Shown piece by piece: positions 47,449 to 58,679 of a stretch of 64,000 nt of DNA. A program made the translations under genes and the position numbers. The notes below the pieces were generated by a model. That model searched no databases. It was given only the letters and a program-made list of their open reading frames with translations, and was not told the DNA's origin. This DNA comes from Manduca sexta (lineage: Eukaryota; Arthropoda; Insecta; Lepidoptera; Sphingidae). The stretch covers positions 3,031,245 through 3,095,244 of the forward strand of contig NC_051119.1 of assembly GCF_014839805.1 (NCBI RefSeq). Direction: 5' to 3'. The first letter of the stretch is position 1. Each line of letters starts with the position of its first letter.

Positions 47449-50400
47449 CTGAAAATATTACAAAATTAATACTAGTATGGCAGCTCAATTAATATACACC
47501 GCCATCTCGTCAACATCACTTGAACTGCGAAATGAATATCAACAATTAGGAAATAATGCCCAATAATCACACTAGATGGCGATAATCGATTCTAAGTTGC
47601 GGTAGCAGAATTTGCGCCACGTGCATTATATATACCACCTCCAATTAGGAACCGTTCGAAGGGCCGCGGCCCGTCAGACGCAACATCTGCCTGACTAGAA
47701 ATCTTCCCCTTCCATAGAGGAACGCAACCATCTGTGCCTCTACAATGGCGACTACCTATACGCCACTATGCTAGAATTGTGGTGTATGCCCTTACAAATT
47801 AAAAGAATAAAGTGTTCCACAAGCACACATACTCGTTCTTGACATTGACATATTGTCATTTGAAATAGATAATGCATGTCAACCAATGCGAACAAATAAG
47901 ACAAATAGCGTTTCGTTTGCGTGTAGTGTATGCAATTGCCTAATTGTGATAATTTTGAGTCTATCGCACATTCATATGAAATAGGGTTTTGCTCACGGCT
48001 TCACCTACATGAAAAATCCGTCCTGCTACAAACGTACAAAATCACTGTAACAATATATAGTAGGTACCATTTATGCGATGGCAACGCCATCTACAATTTT
48101 CTTTGCACATACACGGCAAAATTACCCAATGCACCTGATAGTGAGTGGAAATGGGTTCCAATAGTGTCGACTGACGAGACATGATTACCCCTCAACAATC
48201 GACACAATAGGGTACCGGACTCATTTTTGTTTTTTACTATTATCAAATATTTACATAATATAAATTATAACACAGAAGGAATTATTAAAATCCGGTAAAA
48301 AATCAACAAGTTACAAGTCTTTGAATTTCGGCGGAAGGGGTAATTAACAAGAAAAAGAAAAGAGACGAAATACCCACATGTGACGTCATCGGGAATTACG
48401 ACGCGTGCGAAAAAAAGAGATGAAGCGATATCCCCACATCGCGCCCACTTCTGCACGTTACAATATTTTAAATATCAAATACTCGCTCATTTTGTAACCA
48501 ATTTTTATGCAGTTTTCGCAGGAGTGCTTCATTTTCGTATTATTAACCATTACATACTTAGTCTGGCCATAAATACTGTTACACTTAATTATAAAAAAAT
48601 ATTACATTTGAATTTCGAATCTGTCATTTTTATACGATTGTTCATTGTGTTTTCTCATTTTGGCGCCAATACATTGTAAAATATTTTGCGATATTAAAAT
48701 GGTGTGGGGTGATAAAGAGAACCGAATCGCTGTGATAGCATTACACAAAGTAGGTATGGAGCCAAATGCAATTTTTAAAACTCTCCATACACTTGGTATT
48801 AGTAAAATGTTTGTGTACCGGGCTATTAATAGGTACAATGAGACCTCCTCTGTTTGTGACAGAAAAAGATCTGGCCGTCCACGTAGTGTTCGTACGAAAA
48901 AGGTGGTCAAAGCAGTAAGGGAAAGAATTCGAAGAAATCCTGTCCGAAAGCAAAAGATTTTATCTCGGGAAATGAAGATAGCACCTAGAACCATGTCGCG
49001 TATTTTAAAAGATGACTTAGGACTTGCAGCCTATAAGAGACGCACTGGCCATTTCTTAACTGATAATTTAAAGAAGAATAGGGTGGTAAAATCGAAACAA
49101 CTACTGAAGCGGTACGCAAAGGGAGGTCACAGAAAAATTTTGTTTACGGATGAGAAAATTTTTACAATTGAGCAACATTTTAACAAACAAAATGACCGTA
49201 TTTATGCTCAAAGCTCTAAGGAAGCTTCCCAATTAGTCGACAGAGTGCAACGTGGACATTATCCGACTTCAGTGATGGTTTGGTGGGGTGTTAGCTATGA
49301 AGGAGTGACTGAGCCATATTTTTGTGAAAAAGGTATCAAAACATCGGCACAAGTGTATCAAGATACCATTCTTGAGAAGGTAGTTAAGCCCCTTAACATC
49401 ACCATGTTCAATAACCAAGTATGGTCCTTCCAGCAAGACTCGGCGCCGGGTCATAAAGCTCGGTCCACGCAGTCTTGGTTGGAATCGAACGTTTCGGACT
49501 TCATCAGAGCTGAAGACTGGCCGTCGTCTAGTCCCGATCTTAATCCGCTGGATTATGATTTGTGGTCAGTTTTAGAGAGTACAGCTTGCTCTAAACGCCA
49601 TGATAATTTGAGTCCCTAAAACAATCTATACGATTGGCAGTGAAGAATTTTCCCATGGAAAGAGTGCGTGCTTCTATTGATAACTGGCCTCATCGTTTAA
49701 AGGACTGTATTGCAGCCAATGGAGACCACTTCGAATAAGCTTTTTATATTTTTAATTGTTTTATATTTATGTATTAAACTGACACACTGTAAAAGTAATA
49801 AATGTTATTTGCAGTTAACAATTTTCTTTTTTCTTTATTACAATATTTATGGCAAGACTAGGTATAGAATAATGTACAAAATCAAGCTTAGGCCGGTCCC
49901 CTATTATGCCGGCCTGTTTGAACCGGATATACAGCGACTGATCCCAAAACGCGACACTTACGTGGGCTACTAAGAAATCATAAGTTAGAAGATAAACCAA
50001 ACACTCACTTGTTCATCGATCAAATATCTGATATAGTATATCTCGTTTAGCTTAGTGAAGCCGATCTCCTCAGCTATTTGCTGCAATCGGGCTGTGGTAA
50101 ATATACCAGACAATGCTGGCACACTGGCGCTCGCGCTCAAAGCTACGGCTGCCTTCAACATTTCCTTTGCTATACCTGAAGTAAATAAGAAAGGAATCGA
50201 AATGGAAAATCGAATGGAAAACCTTGATGTTTTGCGGTATGACTACACTGTAGTCTTAGGTTCGAAGTAGGGTGAAGTGATCAGGTTTTTAGCTCAGTTC
50301 CACCTCTTATCTCACCTGCTATTACATGGCATTTAATATAGCTTGCGAAATGGGGGTGTGATACATCTTTGCCTATTTCTAGCAAAACAAAAAAGCGTGA

Positions 50401-53400
50401 TGCTATGTTATTAAATAAACAATTTTCGACTGAATGAGGATGATTTGATTTTTTCCCCACTAGAGAAGAACCAAATTATTAAGTCTGTAGCTCCACCATT
50501 TTGACTGATAGGGTTTTGCCTGTCTGTATGTTTGTACACGCATCACGAAAAAACTACTGCATGGAATTGAATGAATTTTCACTAATATATTTATAGAGGT
50601 CTAACTTAAAATATAGATTGCATTATGCCCAGTTAAATCTGACTGCCGAAATCATTATACAATATTGTGTAAAGGTGGTTAAAATTTACCTCGATGTCTG
50701 TACCTTCCTTTCAAAGCCACTATATACACTTTGAAATACCTCTTGACGCCCAACTTCTCGTAAATGTTCACCGGCTTCTCTATCTCGTTGTAGAACTTCA
50801 TCACCGAAGTGTAGTTTGGATTGTGGGTAATTTTCACACGGCTAAATGTTCTAGAGAATGCGTCTGAAAAAAATACTGCAAAGTGAACTCTAATCCATGG
50901 TAATTGGTGTGGCGTTAGATCGAGCATCGATGGCAGAGACAATTATGCCGGCCTAATCGAAGATAAAATAAAGATTCAATTGAAAACTCAATCATTTAAA
51001 AATACTAAAATGACCATGATGCCTTATCTATACTATTATATAAAGCTGAAGAGTTTGTTTGTTTCTTTGAATGCGCTAATATCAGGAACTACAAACCCGG
51101 TTATTATTTTTTTCACTAATGGAAAACTACATTATTCCTGAGTACTATAGACCAATTTTTATCCCGGGAAAATATAAAGTGGAATTTCAAAAAAAAATCA
51201 CGCGACCCTTAACTAGTTTCTTATAACAGAAGATGAAAAACAAACTGATATATCAAACATCTACCATGGCTCAGGAATACGGCGCATACTGCCCACATTA
51301 AAGTGAAATGGCAATTCAAAGATGAATCATAATGACTCGTTCTGAAGCTCTTGCTCAGTTCCTAAAGACACTGCAGTGTACTTTTATCACCCTGCATACT
51401 GCCTGCTAAGAAAAAAAAGCAGTAAAAATCACGAAAACCAAAAACATAACCGCTGATAAGTACCAGGCTAACATAAAAAAATAACATATTCTGTCCCACT
51501 GTTGGGCACGGGCTTCTACTACTAAGAGGGATTAGGCCTTACTCCACCACGCTGGCCTAGTACTGGCAGACTTTACATACCCTCAAAATTCCTATAGAGA
51601 ACTTCTTAGGTATACAGGTTTCTTCACTATATTTTCCTTCACCGTTAAAGCAAGCGATAATTCACAAAGAATAAACACATCATTTTATAAATGTCCATAG
51701 TGCCCTTAGGATTTGAACCTGAATTCGTCTTGGCAATCCATTGTACACCCAACTAAGCTACCTTCCCTTATATATAAAACCAATGCATTACACCGAACTA
51801 AATCACGAAGGCGTGTTAGGAAAATTTACAATTCAGCGTAAAGTGACACAGGGAAAAAAGCGCTGAAATCGTACCACCCATAACGATTGTTCATTGTGCC
51901 TCGCTACGATACCATCAGCATCCCCTAATATAGACCTACCCATATCGACTACTGCGAATCCAATTTACGTATAAGAAACACGGTGTAGGGGAGTAAGCGA
52001 CGGCGAGTTAATTATTTAATATATTTTTTTAAAGTTCAATTAAATTCATGTTATTTTTATGTATATATGTCGAACTGTTATTTTTTTTAATACAGACCCT
52101 ACAGTCTATACCAATGGAAACCTGCGACCGGTATACTGGTTGCCCCGGCTTAACGACTGCAGGGCCTTGGAGGAAAGTGGCAAAGGATAGATGGGAAGGA
52201 AGTGTGGGGTAAGGATAAGGAACCATCTTAGGATGGGCGAAGGGGAGAGGGCCAGAGAATATTCGCGGTCCCTTACAGGCCGCAGTGTGAATTTTGCAAC
52301 CAAGAAGTATACACATTCAACTATGTGCCAGGGCCGCGGCATAATGTCCTCCCATGCATCCTATGCATTTGGTATGGAAACCGAATTCACAATAATTGCC
52401 TCGGGGGAGAATGTCGAATTGTTTATCAACAACTATGAATTACGTCACATTTAAGAAAATAGAGAGCTATAAACTATAATATCGTGGGACAAGCAGGGAG
52501 AAGGCCTAGCTACGTGACGTTACCTGCCTTTTAATATTATGTAAATAAAAACTACGAGAACTCAGAACTATAAAAAAAATATAACTCAAATTGCAAAATA
52601 TGTGACATTATTACTAATAATAGTGACATTATACCACTAAGGGTCACGCAAATACAACAATTTGGCTCCAAAAGTGAGATATCCGGAAGCCAAAATAACA
52701 ACCGGCCCTTCACTGATCTATATATTTTAATTTTGTTAATGCCTTTAGTTAAATAAAAAAAAAAAAAATTATAGCCGTAAAACTTAATTCAATTGATATC
52801 ATAGATGTTTGTAAGCTGTGAGTCCTAAAGTCACATCCTCTCTCGTCGACCTAACCTAAAAAATAATATCTTAAACCGCCATTTCTCCAAAACTAGACCA
52901 AACAAAGCATCCCACGGGCTGAATCGGAATTCTTTTTACAGATGCAGTAAAAATTTAGGCTCAAAGGCATTCGAGGAATCTATCCCTAATGTTACAACCG
53001 GAGGTACGCTCGCGATACAGGAATAGTCAAAACGGGCGGAAAATAGAAGCCTCTAGCTTACGGTTCGAGGTAAAAACATGTGGATTTCTTCAACGTGTTT
53101 GATCGGAATTGGTTTGTAAAATATCGAATACCGTACACGGGGTGAATGGGGACAAAATTGGAGTTACAATTCATTTATTTTTTAATTGCTTTGAATGATG
53201 ACATGAACTTGCCGTTCGCCTGATGGTAAGCAATACGACCGCCCATAAACAGTAGAAACATCATCCAACACCTTAAATTACAAAGCATTGTTTAGCATTC
53301 CACTGCGGTTACCATCCTGAGACATGACATGTTAAGTCTTATGTCTAGTAGTTACACTGCTAGAATGTTCTTCAAACCGGAACACAACAGTGACTATACA

Positions 53401-56400
53401 CTGCTGCTTGGCGGCAGAAACACACATTGCGATGTTACCTACCTAGGCGAACTCTCACATATGAGAGACTTACCGCCAGTTGTCCACCAGTATATAGGTA
53501 TTTGGAATTTCCTACGCAATATATTTCCGCGAGAACTTGATAATCCAAATTTAACTTATTACGTTTACGATGGCCATGTTTGTAAACTTATTTTAAGTAG
53601 TGTAATTTTTACTATTTCCATCTCTACCTACCCTCCAATTATGAGAATGACATACGTTTCTCCTGTATCCTCAAGATGAGTACACCGACCAGTTTGTCCG
53701 TGCCCTCCTTCACAGCTGCTATGGACATTTTGTCTTTCATCCATATCCGAACGTTGTGGACGAACTCATCTGTACCCTCTTTGTCTTCTGATAGCTTTAC
53801 TGATCTGTAGGTTATCTGTAAATAACACAGCATTAAGATCCTATTTCAGAATAATTAAGTACATATTATCCACAACTTAACGTATAAAGTCAGCATCTAT
53901 TTCACAAGTTTCAAATCAGCGTTTTAAGGTTATATAGAGCGGACATTTGACAGATTTTTATACAAACATTTTGCGCTTACGCCATGGTTACTCAATCCAC
54001 CATAAAATAGCAAACTACTCATGTAAATTACCTCATATTTTTTCCGTATCGTGATTAACACGTTTTTAAACTACATATTGGAATATATTCTGAGAATATG
54101 TTATTTTTGTATTAATATCTAAGGACGCTGTTACATCTTGTCACACGTACATTTCAAATAAGACAACGACTTATTACCAATTGGTAATTACTTTTGGAGC
54201 ACAAATTAGGCCCTGATGTACGGTCTATAACTAAATATAGTTTAATTTCATTATTTCAAAGTAAATTTAATTTAACAACTACCTTTTGATAAACGACAAA
54301 CGCTTTCACCATATCAGACACAAATTCCAGATTCCGGTCAGACTTTGAACAGTAAAATTGGTATCACAAACTCTAACACTTTTTATTAAAATCTGAGCCC
54401 TTCAGATCGATTCATTCCAAATAAATCCAAACCGAAATCTCAATTGGGATTGTTAGGAAAATTAAAATAATCAATTTCATTTTGATGAAGCATAAAACGA
54501 GGTTTATTAACGAAAAAAAATCAGTCATTTCAAGTATTTTTAAACGGATTTTAGGTTGTGGTCCTTTTATTAGCGGAGAGAAAGTATTGCCTTTTTTTGT
54601 GTAATCGAGCAACCCGCTCACCTGTTTGAAAGCTTGTTAAAGTCCTAAAAGCTTCGACCAGGCCGTAATTGTGACATTTAAGATTAGGTATTTCTTATAA
54701 ATAAACATGATTGTAAGGTAATGGGAAGGACTCTATAGGTTTTAATTTCCTCCTGATCACAAAATTTGCGACATAAACGGTTATATCTTTTGATAGCATA
54801 CACTTACAAGTTTGATCTTTTCACAGCTGATAAACATCGTACTTCCGAGTTTTTGATATGAATTTCAACTTGATAGCTACGTGTTCTTGAGAAAAAGTGT
54901 CTTGATAGACAAACGAACGAAAAGTGATTCTAGGGTGCACTTTGAATTATTCCCTCCTAGCCCAAATTCGGCCACGGCAGCCAATCTTAACGGATATCTA
55001 CCAGGTACGCAGGAGATATTAAAGTTCACTCTCTGTTCCTTCACCCTTATAGTCCGGTGTGACAGCAATCCGACATGACCAGAGAGAGATCAAGCGCATG
55101 GCCAACTACTTGATAAAAAGTACTGTACGCACGCCAAGAAAGTCGCTAAATATTTTATCTCAAATCCGCTCTCACTCCTACCGTACAAAAACTAAGTGAT
55201 TGTTTTCCCGAATCGTCCGAAACAGAAAATATCTTAATTAAATAAATTATTATTTCCGAACGCGATTCATCTTTCCCTTCGCCCCGTTTAATTAAACAAC
55301 TCGGTACGGCACAGCCCTATTACTATGCCGTCATTTTTTCCCGTAACTCGTAGAAAATGAAATTCTTAATGATTAAAAAAATATTTGCTTTGCATTATCT
55401 TGGAAATTTGTTCTGTATTATTTCGCTGTTGTGTATTTTATTAAATGTGCAAGAAATTTTGCTAGCTTGAAGAGACATAGCCGGGCTCCGAGACTCTTAA
55501 TTTAATTATGTTTTGCTATGTAATAAGCCTTTCCTACTACAATATTCACTATAATAATGTACCGCTCTATAACGCCATCTATAAAATGCCGACATAATCC
55601 AATAAAAAAATATTAATAAAAAGTAGCCCATGTGTTAATCCAAGACTTGGTTTATGTGTCAAATTTTATCCAAATAGATTCAGCTGTTTCCGAGTTTGCT
55701 ATTGACAAAATATGTTACTTTTTTATATATTATTATAAATATAGCGGCGTGTAGTGGTATATATACTGCTCGTCGCGCAAATTCTGTTACCGCAATTCAG
55801 AATAGTCTTTCGCCATCTAGTGTGATTATTGGGCATTATTTCCTAATTATCAATATTCATCTCGCAGTTCCTGTGATGTTGACGAGATGGCGCTGTATAC
55901 TAATTGTGCCGCCACAATAAATATGTGATCAAAATTAGAGAAACATCTAGCAATAGTAGTTTTCTGTTTTACAGTAGCCTTAAATTTCCTATAAGTTAGC
56001 ATTTCCTAATGTATACTTTCTTTACTGGCGGTAGGTCTCTCATATGTGAGAGTCCGCCTGGGTAGTTACCACCGCAATGTCTATTTCTGCCGCCAAGCAG
56101 CACTGTGTAGTCATTGTTGTGTTCCGGTTTGAAGGACATTGTAGCCAGGGTAACTACTGGACATAATGAGACTTAATATCTAACGTCTCAAGATGGCGAG
56201 CGCAGTGGAATACTAAACAATACTTTGTAATTCAAGGAGTTGGATGGTGTTTCTACTGTTTATGGGCGGCCGTTTCGCTTACCATCAGGCGAACGCTAAG
56301 CTCGTCTCGTCATTCAAAAATGTACCCCTAATTATTCGCTAAAAGACTTCACCTCACCTCTTCAGGTAAATAATGTTTCTTCAACAGTCTGACAGCGTCG

Positions 56401-56528
56401 TCGTAGCTATTGGACTGCAGGTCTTCGAACCTGATGCCGCACGGCAGCCGTCCCCAGATCGAAGGAGCCTTGATCCTCTTCTCCAAGATCTTCATCTTCT
56501 CCACTTCAGCCTCTGCTGTTAGGGCCAT
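47302..56528 (-). CDS. GNAT-family N-acetyltransferase, insect arylalkylamine NAT-like, five coding exons
   Basis: Spliced gene of 272 residues. Coding exons are 56528-56358, 53815-53656, 50863-50690, 50175-50009 and 47448-47302. Every intron is GT-AG, and the phases (0, 1, 1, 0) join without a stop. The N-terminus (WGRLPCGIRFEDLQ) and the middle (VRIWMKDK, DKLVGVLI) look like insect GNATs. The acetyl-CoA motif R-x-x-G-x-A is RHRGIA at residues 166-171, with Gly169 split between exons 3 and 4. It is followed by SGIFTTARLQQIAEEIGF (about 191-208), the region equivalent to the last helix and strand of the GNAT fold. There is no signal peptide or membrane segment, so it is probably cytosolic and acetylates an amine or a similar small acceptor; the substrate cannot be read from sequence. 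The acidic tail (EDDDEL) ends at TGA. The length matches the family. The family call rests on recognised motifs, not a database search. Confidence 0.86.
47480..47640 (-). repeat. Element N, copy 1, in GNAT intron 4
   Basis: CCGCCATCTCGTCAACATCA, GAAATAATGCCCAATAATCA and AATTTGCGCCACGTGCATTA. It is the reverse of 55743-55918. Confidence 0.55.
48557..49815 (+). mobile_element. maT-type (DD37D) mariner transposon, defective
   Basis: The transposase frame (48699-49738) sits inside degenerate terminal inverted repeats. The 5' end reads GGCCATAAATACTGTTACAC, and the 3' end, reversed, reads CATTTATTACTTTTACAG. TA dinucleotides abut both proposed ends (48555-48556 and 49816-49817), as expected for TA target duplication. 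The boundaries are approximate because the repeats have decayed. The element lies in GNAT intron 4, on the strand opposite to the gene. Confidence 0.75.
48699..49738 (+). pseudogene. maT mariner transposase, one frameshift
   Basis: The ATG at 48699 opens 306 codons. An N-terminal helix-turn-helix region (about 1-45) is followed by an AT-hook-like GRPR (59-62) and a second HTH (REMKIAPRTMSRIL). The catalytic triad is D151 (ILFTDEK), D247 (FQQDSAPGHKA) and D285 (DLNPLDYDLW), with 37 residues between the last two, which defines DD37D/maT within Tc1/mariner. Near 49610 one base appears missing. The frame stops at 49619, while the next frame carries the usual C-terminus (ESLKQSIRLAVKNF to GDHFE) to a stop at 49738. 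All catalytic residues survive, but the product is truncated. A start further upstream at 48645 would add 18 residues not typical of the family. Confidence 0.88.
50009..50175 (-). CDS. GNAT coding exon 4
   Basis: Acceptor ACTTCAG|GTATAG, donor ACAA|GTGAGT. Its first two bases complete Gly169, so the R-x-x-G-x-A motif is split across the junction. It encodes IAKEMLKAAVALSASASVPA, then SGIFTTARLQQIAEEIGF and LNEIYYIRYLIDEQ, ending in phase 0. Confidence 0.86.
50690..50863 (-). CDS. GNAT coding exon 3
   Basis: Acceptor TTTTTTTCAG|ACGC, donor CGAG|GTAAAT. Codon 111 is completed as His. It continues AFSRTFSRVKITHN to GRYRHR, which includes the beta-strand KVYIVAL that precedes the acetyl-CoA pyrophosphate loop. 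It ends one base into Gly169. Confidence 0.86.
51030..51200 (+). repeat. Element E, in GNAT intron 2
   Basis: GAAGAGTTTGTTTGTTTCTT, GCGCTAATATCAGGAACTAC and TTTTTATCCCGGGAAAATAT. Confidence 0.5.
51481..51775 (-). mobile_element. SINE-B, in GNAT intron 2
   Basis: CTGTCCCACTGTTGGGCACG, CACGCTGGCCTAGTACTGGC and CAACTAAGCTACCTTCCCTT. Confidence 0.65.
52090..52430 (+). repeat. Element K, in GNAT intron 2
   Basis: GACTGCAGGGCCTTGGAGGA, GATGGGAAGGAAGTGTGGGG and GTATGGAAACCGAATTCACA. Confidence 0.6.
53165..53480 (-). repeat. Element C, in GNAT intron 2
   Basis: TTGCCGTTCGCCTGATGGTA, CACAACAGTGACTATACACT and ATATGAGAGACTTACCGCCA. The opposite orientation to the 56030 copy places exon 2 between inverted repeats. 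Confidence 0.65.
53656..53815 (-). CDS. GNAT coding exon 2
   Basis: Acceptor TTTACAG|ATAACC, donor AAAC|GTATGT. It adds residues 58-110 (ITYRSVKLSED to RIQEK) and leaves one base of codon 111. It carries the VRxWMKD segment and the beta-strand LVGVLILRI typical of this family. Confidence 0.85.
53930..54236 (-). mobile_element. MITE M, copy 2, in GNAT intron 1
   Basis: It contains ATACAAACATTTTGCGCTTA, TTATTACCAATTGGTAATTA (a partial palindrome) and GGCCCTGATGTACGGTCTAT, all shared with 17945-18245 in the other orientation. Confidence 0.5.
54935..55110 (-). mobile_element. SINE body as at 39240-39500, reversed
   Basis: CCTCCTAGCCCAAATTCGGC, CACTCTCTGTTCCTTCACCC and TAGTCCGGTGTGACAGCAAT. It lies in GNAT intron 1. 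Confidence 0.55.
55743..55918 (+). repeat. Element N, copy 2, in GNAT intron 1
   Basis: CTCGTCGCGCAAATTCTGTT, GATTATTGGGCATTATTTCC and GTTGACGAGATGGCGCTGTA. Its ends are weakly inverted, so a small MITE is possible. Confidence 0.55.
56030..56325 (+). repeat. Element C, in GNAT intron 1
   Basis: GGTAGGTCTCTCATATGTGA to GCTCGTCTCGTCATTCAAAA. It ends only about 33 bases from the exon 1 donor. Confidence 0.65.
56358..56528 (-). CDS. GNAT coding exon 1
   Basis: ATG at 56528-56526 opens 57 codons, MALTAEAEVEKMK to YLPEE, ending in phase 0. The donor reads GAG|GTGAGG at 56358/56357. Upstream in gene direction, TTCTAG|TAAATC near 56536 looks like an acceptor for a leader exon. No earlier in-frame ATG is supported, because the sequence 5' of it looks intronic. 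Confidence 0.85.
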
Positions 56529-57474
56529 GATTTACTAGAACATACATACATATTACATACTAACTTTTGCTTGAGAATCCACCTGTATGAAGAAGTGATT
56601 CCGAGATAAAAAGTAGTATATGCTCTTCCCAGGATCTCATACTATCTTCATACCAAATTTCATCGCAATCTGTTCAGCCGTGAGAGCGTAACAGACATAG
56701 TTAAGTGCTTTGGCATTTATAATATAACTGTGGATGTATGGATATGATTATAGCATCACCTCTTTTCCCTGTTCAAGTTATGTTTAGTCAATATAATAGG
56801 CTCTATTGTCTATTAAATAGAAGACGAAACTATAACCATTTAAAAATATTTTATTTTGTCTTTCGGTAGTAATTAAACATCCTACAATGCTCCAAATGTG
56901 TTGATCAAACTCTACATTGGAATGGAATAAGTGAAAATATTTACTTTATAATACCTTTGTAAACACAATATATAACATAAATATTCTAAACTGTCATATT
57001 GACGTATAACGCATTATCTTTGGTACTGAATTCCTTTTGATAGTCATTAAAATCTCGTTTGTCGAAATTGATGAATTAACACATAAAGCTTTGTACTAGA
57101 GAATTGCGAGCAATTTCTTAGCAAGCTCACCGCGAATTTGAAGCTAGTGCGCAGAAAATTCTCCGGTGCTCGACATCTTCAACATGAATAGGGCCAATAT
57201 TCATTTTGAAGACTCTTGTGCGAAATATTACCTTATCTTAAAGTCTTTTCGAACTTAATCTTAAACAATTGTATGTTTAACTAATTTTTAACTAAAAAGA
57301 GGAGGAGATTATCAATTCGGCGTGAATGTTTTTTTTTATGTTTGTTACCTCAGAACTCGCTCGTTTAAGGACCGATTTGGATTTTTTTTTTTATTTGAAA
57401 GAATATATCTCCAGATTGGTCCCATAGATTTTTTTTAATTGCTTCAGTAGTTTGTTTAAATTAAACTATTTTAC

Positions 57475-57590
57475 GAATTTTATCGCGGTTTTAATATTTT
57501 ACTTTTCTCCCGACGTTTCGAAGACTTTGCTTCATGGTCACCCGTGACCAATGTCTAACTTTCGCGTAAACTTAAGAAATCATTATTCAG
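57475..57590 (-). mobile_element. Penelope-type tail (G), rearranged
   Basis: TTTTATCGCGGTTTTAATAT and CTCCCGACGTTTCGAAGAC are followed, in the opposite sense, by CCAATGTCTAACTTTCGCGT. The copy is an inverted head-to-head piece. Confidence 0.5.
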
Positions 57591-57777
57591 AAGTTTGGTT
57601 TTAAAACTAAAAAAACTAGAATAATTATGTCGTCCAAGTAAACGAAATCGCGAATTTCGCTTTCTTGTGACGTTTTAGTTATTGCGTTTTTTTGCGTTGA
57701 GTTTGGTTGAGTATTTTTTACATACTTATACATATAGCATAACACCTTTTCTCCTTGTTAGGGGTAGGCAGAGGCGT

Positions 57778-58072
57778 TGAGAATCCCTCCCGCCGTCAGA
57801 GGAGACGTAGGAGGCGCCGGGTGGACGACTGACCGGCCGAAGAGGGCCACCGCGGAGTTTTAGCTGGTAGGCCGTGCGTAGGTTAAGTTGTACATATGGT
57901 TAGGGACTCGGCCCGGCGATCACTCGAAGGTCACCATCAAATCCGGGCGGGCAAATCATCAACGTCGGGCCGTAAGGCACGGTTACCCCAGCATAACCGC
58001 TCAGTCGCCCCCCGCGAAGGCTGGGCGGTAGTAATAAGGTACTTTCTCCGCGAAACCAAAAAAAAAAAAATG
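57778..58072 (+). mobile_element. LINE or SINE tail (L), second copy, inserted into SINE-A
   Basis: It ends CTCCGCGAAACC plus an A run. The 17-base duplication GGGGTAGGCAGAGGCGT is at 57761-57777 and 58073-58089 and belongs to the SINE-A body. This copy has about 50 bases of 5' sequence (TGAGAATCCCTCCCGCCGTC) not seen in the first copy, because the two copies are truncated differently. Confidence 0.7.
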
Positions 58073-58679
58073 GGGGTAGGCAGAGGCGTAACATTTCAGT
58101 CAAGTCTAATAAGTTTTTTTGTTAACCTAAACTTTTAATGAGTTTATGACTGATAATATGTCCAACTACACTTTTCTTATGGTCTCTATTAAGGCAAAGA
58201 CACTTTGTTTGCGTGTTCTTATTGTATTGGATATTACTTTTAGAAAATTTACATTCGCAAGTCAGATTTCTCTTTTTGTAGTTAAAATTCCTTTCATAGA
58301 ACGTAGTATTCGCTCTCTTCGAGTCGATTGAATAATGGATCCTCCCGAATCCGTCGTTTGCTTTCACTTTCGTTTTGCGCATCGCAATAATAAAACAAAC
58401 AGCAACGTTTTCTCGTCGAAATCCATTCTGTCAGCATTTAGCAACTACATCTGCAGTGTGTTCGCTGCGCATTCGCAGCGAATTTGCGCCGAGTTCGTAC
58501 TTCCTTGCCAGCTCCATTCCTAACTATTCTATCACTGCTTCACGATTTAGAGGAAAAGAGGTTCTCGCGTGCGCACTCGCAACGCCAAAATTTAATAAAA
58601 ATACAGTCAAACTGAGAACCTCCTCCTTTTTTTGAAGTCGGTTAATAATGAACAAATGGCATAGAAATTAAACTCTTCC

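Larger units (their letters stand above)
48209..49903. mobile_element. Element J copy 2, carrying the maT insertion, inserted into element D
   Basis: Element D is interrupted between ...CGACACAATA and TATTATGCCGG. The insert begins GGGTACCGGACT and ends, reversed, GGGACCGGCCTA, so it has inverted termini. Bases 48275-48530 match 19155-19415 closely, including TGACGTCATCGGG. The maT transposon sits inside it. The order of events is therefore element D first, then J, then maT. Confidence 0.6.
48105..49980 (-). repeat. Element D, interrupted by element J plus maT
   Basis: The left part is 48105-48208 (GCACCTGATAGTGAGTGG, TGATTACCCCTCAACAATCG). The right part is 49904-49980 (ATTATGCCGGCCTGTTTGAA to GACACTTACGTGGGC). 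Joined, they make one ordinary element D. Confidence 0.6.

Noticed and set aside
48602..48994. A 130-codon minus-strand frame
   Set aside because: It is the shadow of the maT transposase on the other strand, with no family features of its own.
53329..53679. A 116-codon plus-strand frame
   Set aside because: Most of it is element C, and the rest overlaps GNAT exon 2 on the opposite strand.
58375..58635. An 86-codon frame with Ser- and Arg-rich sequence
   Set aside because: No recognisable domain, no splice or start context, and its end runs into an element P fragment.
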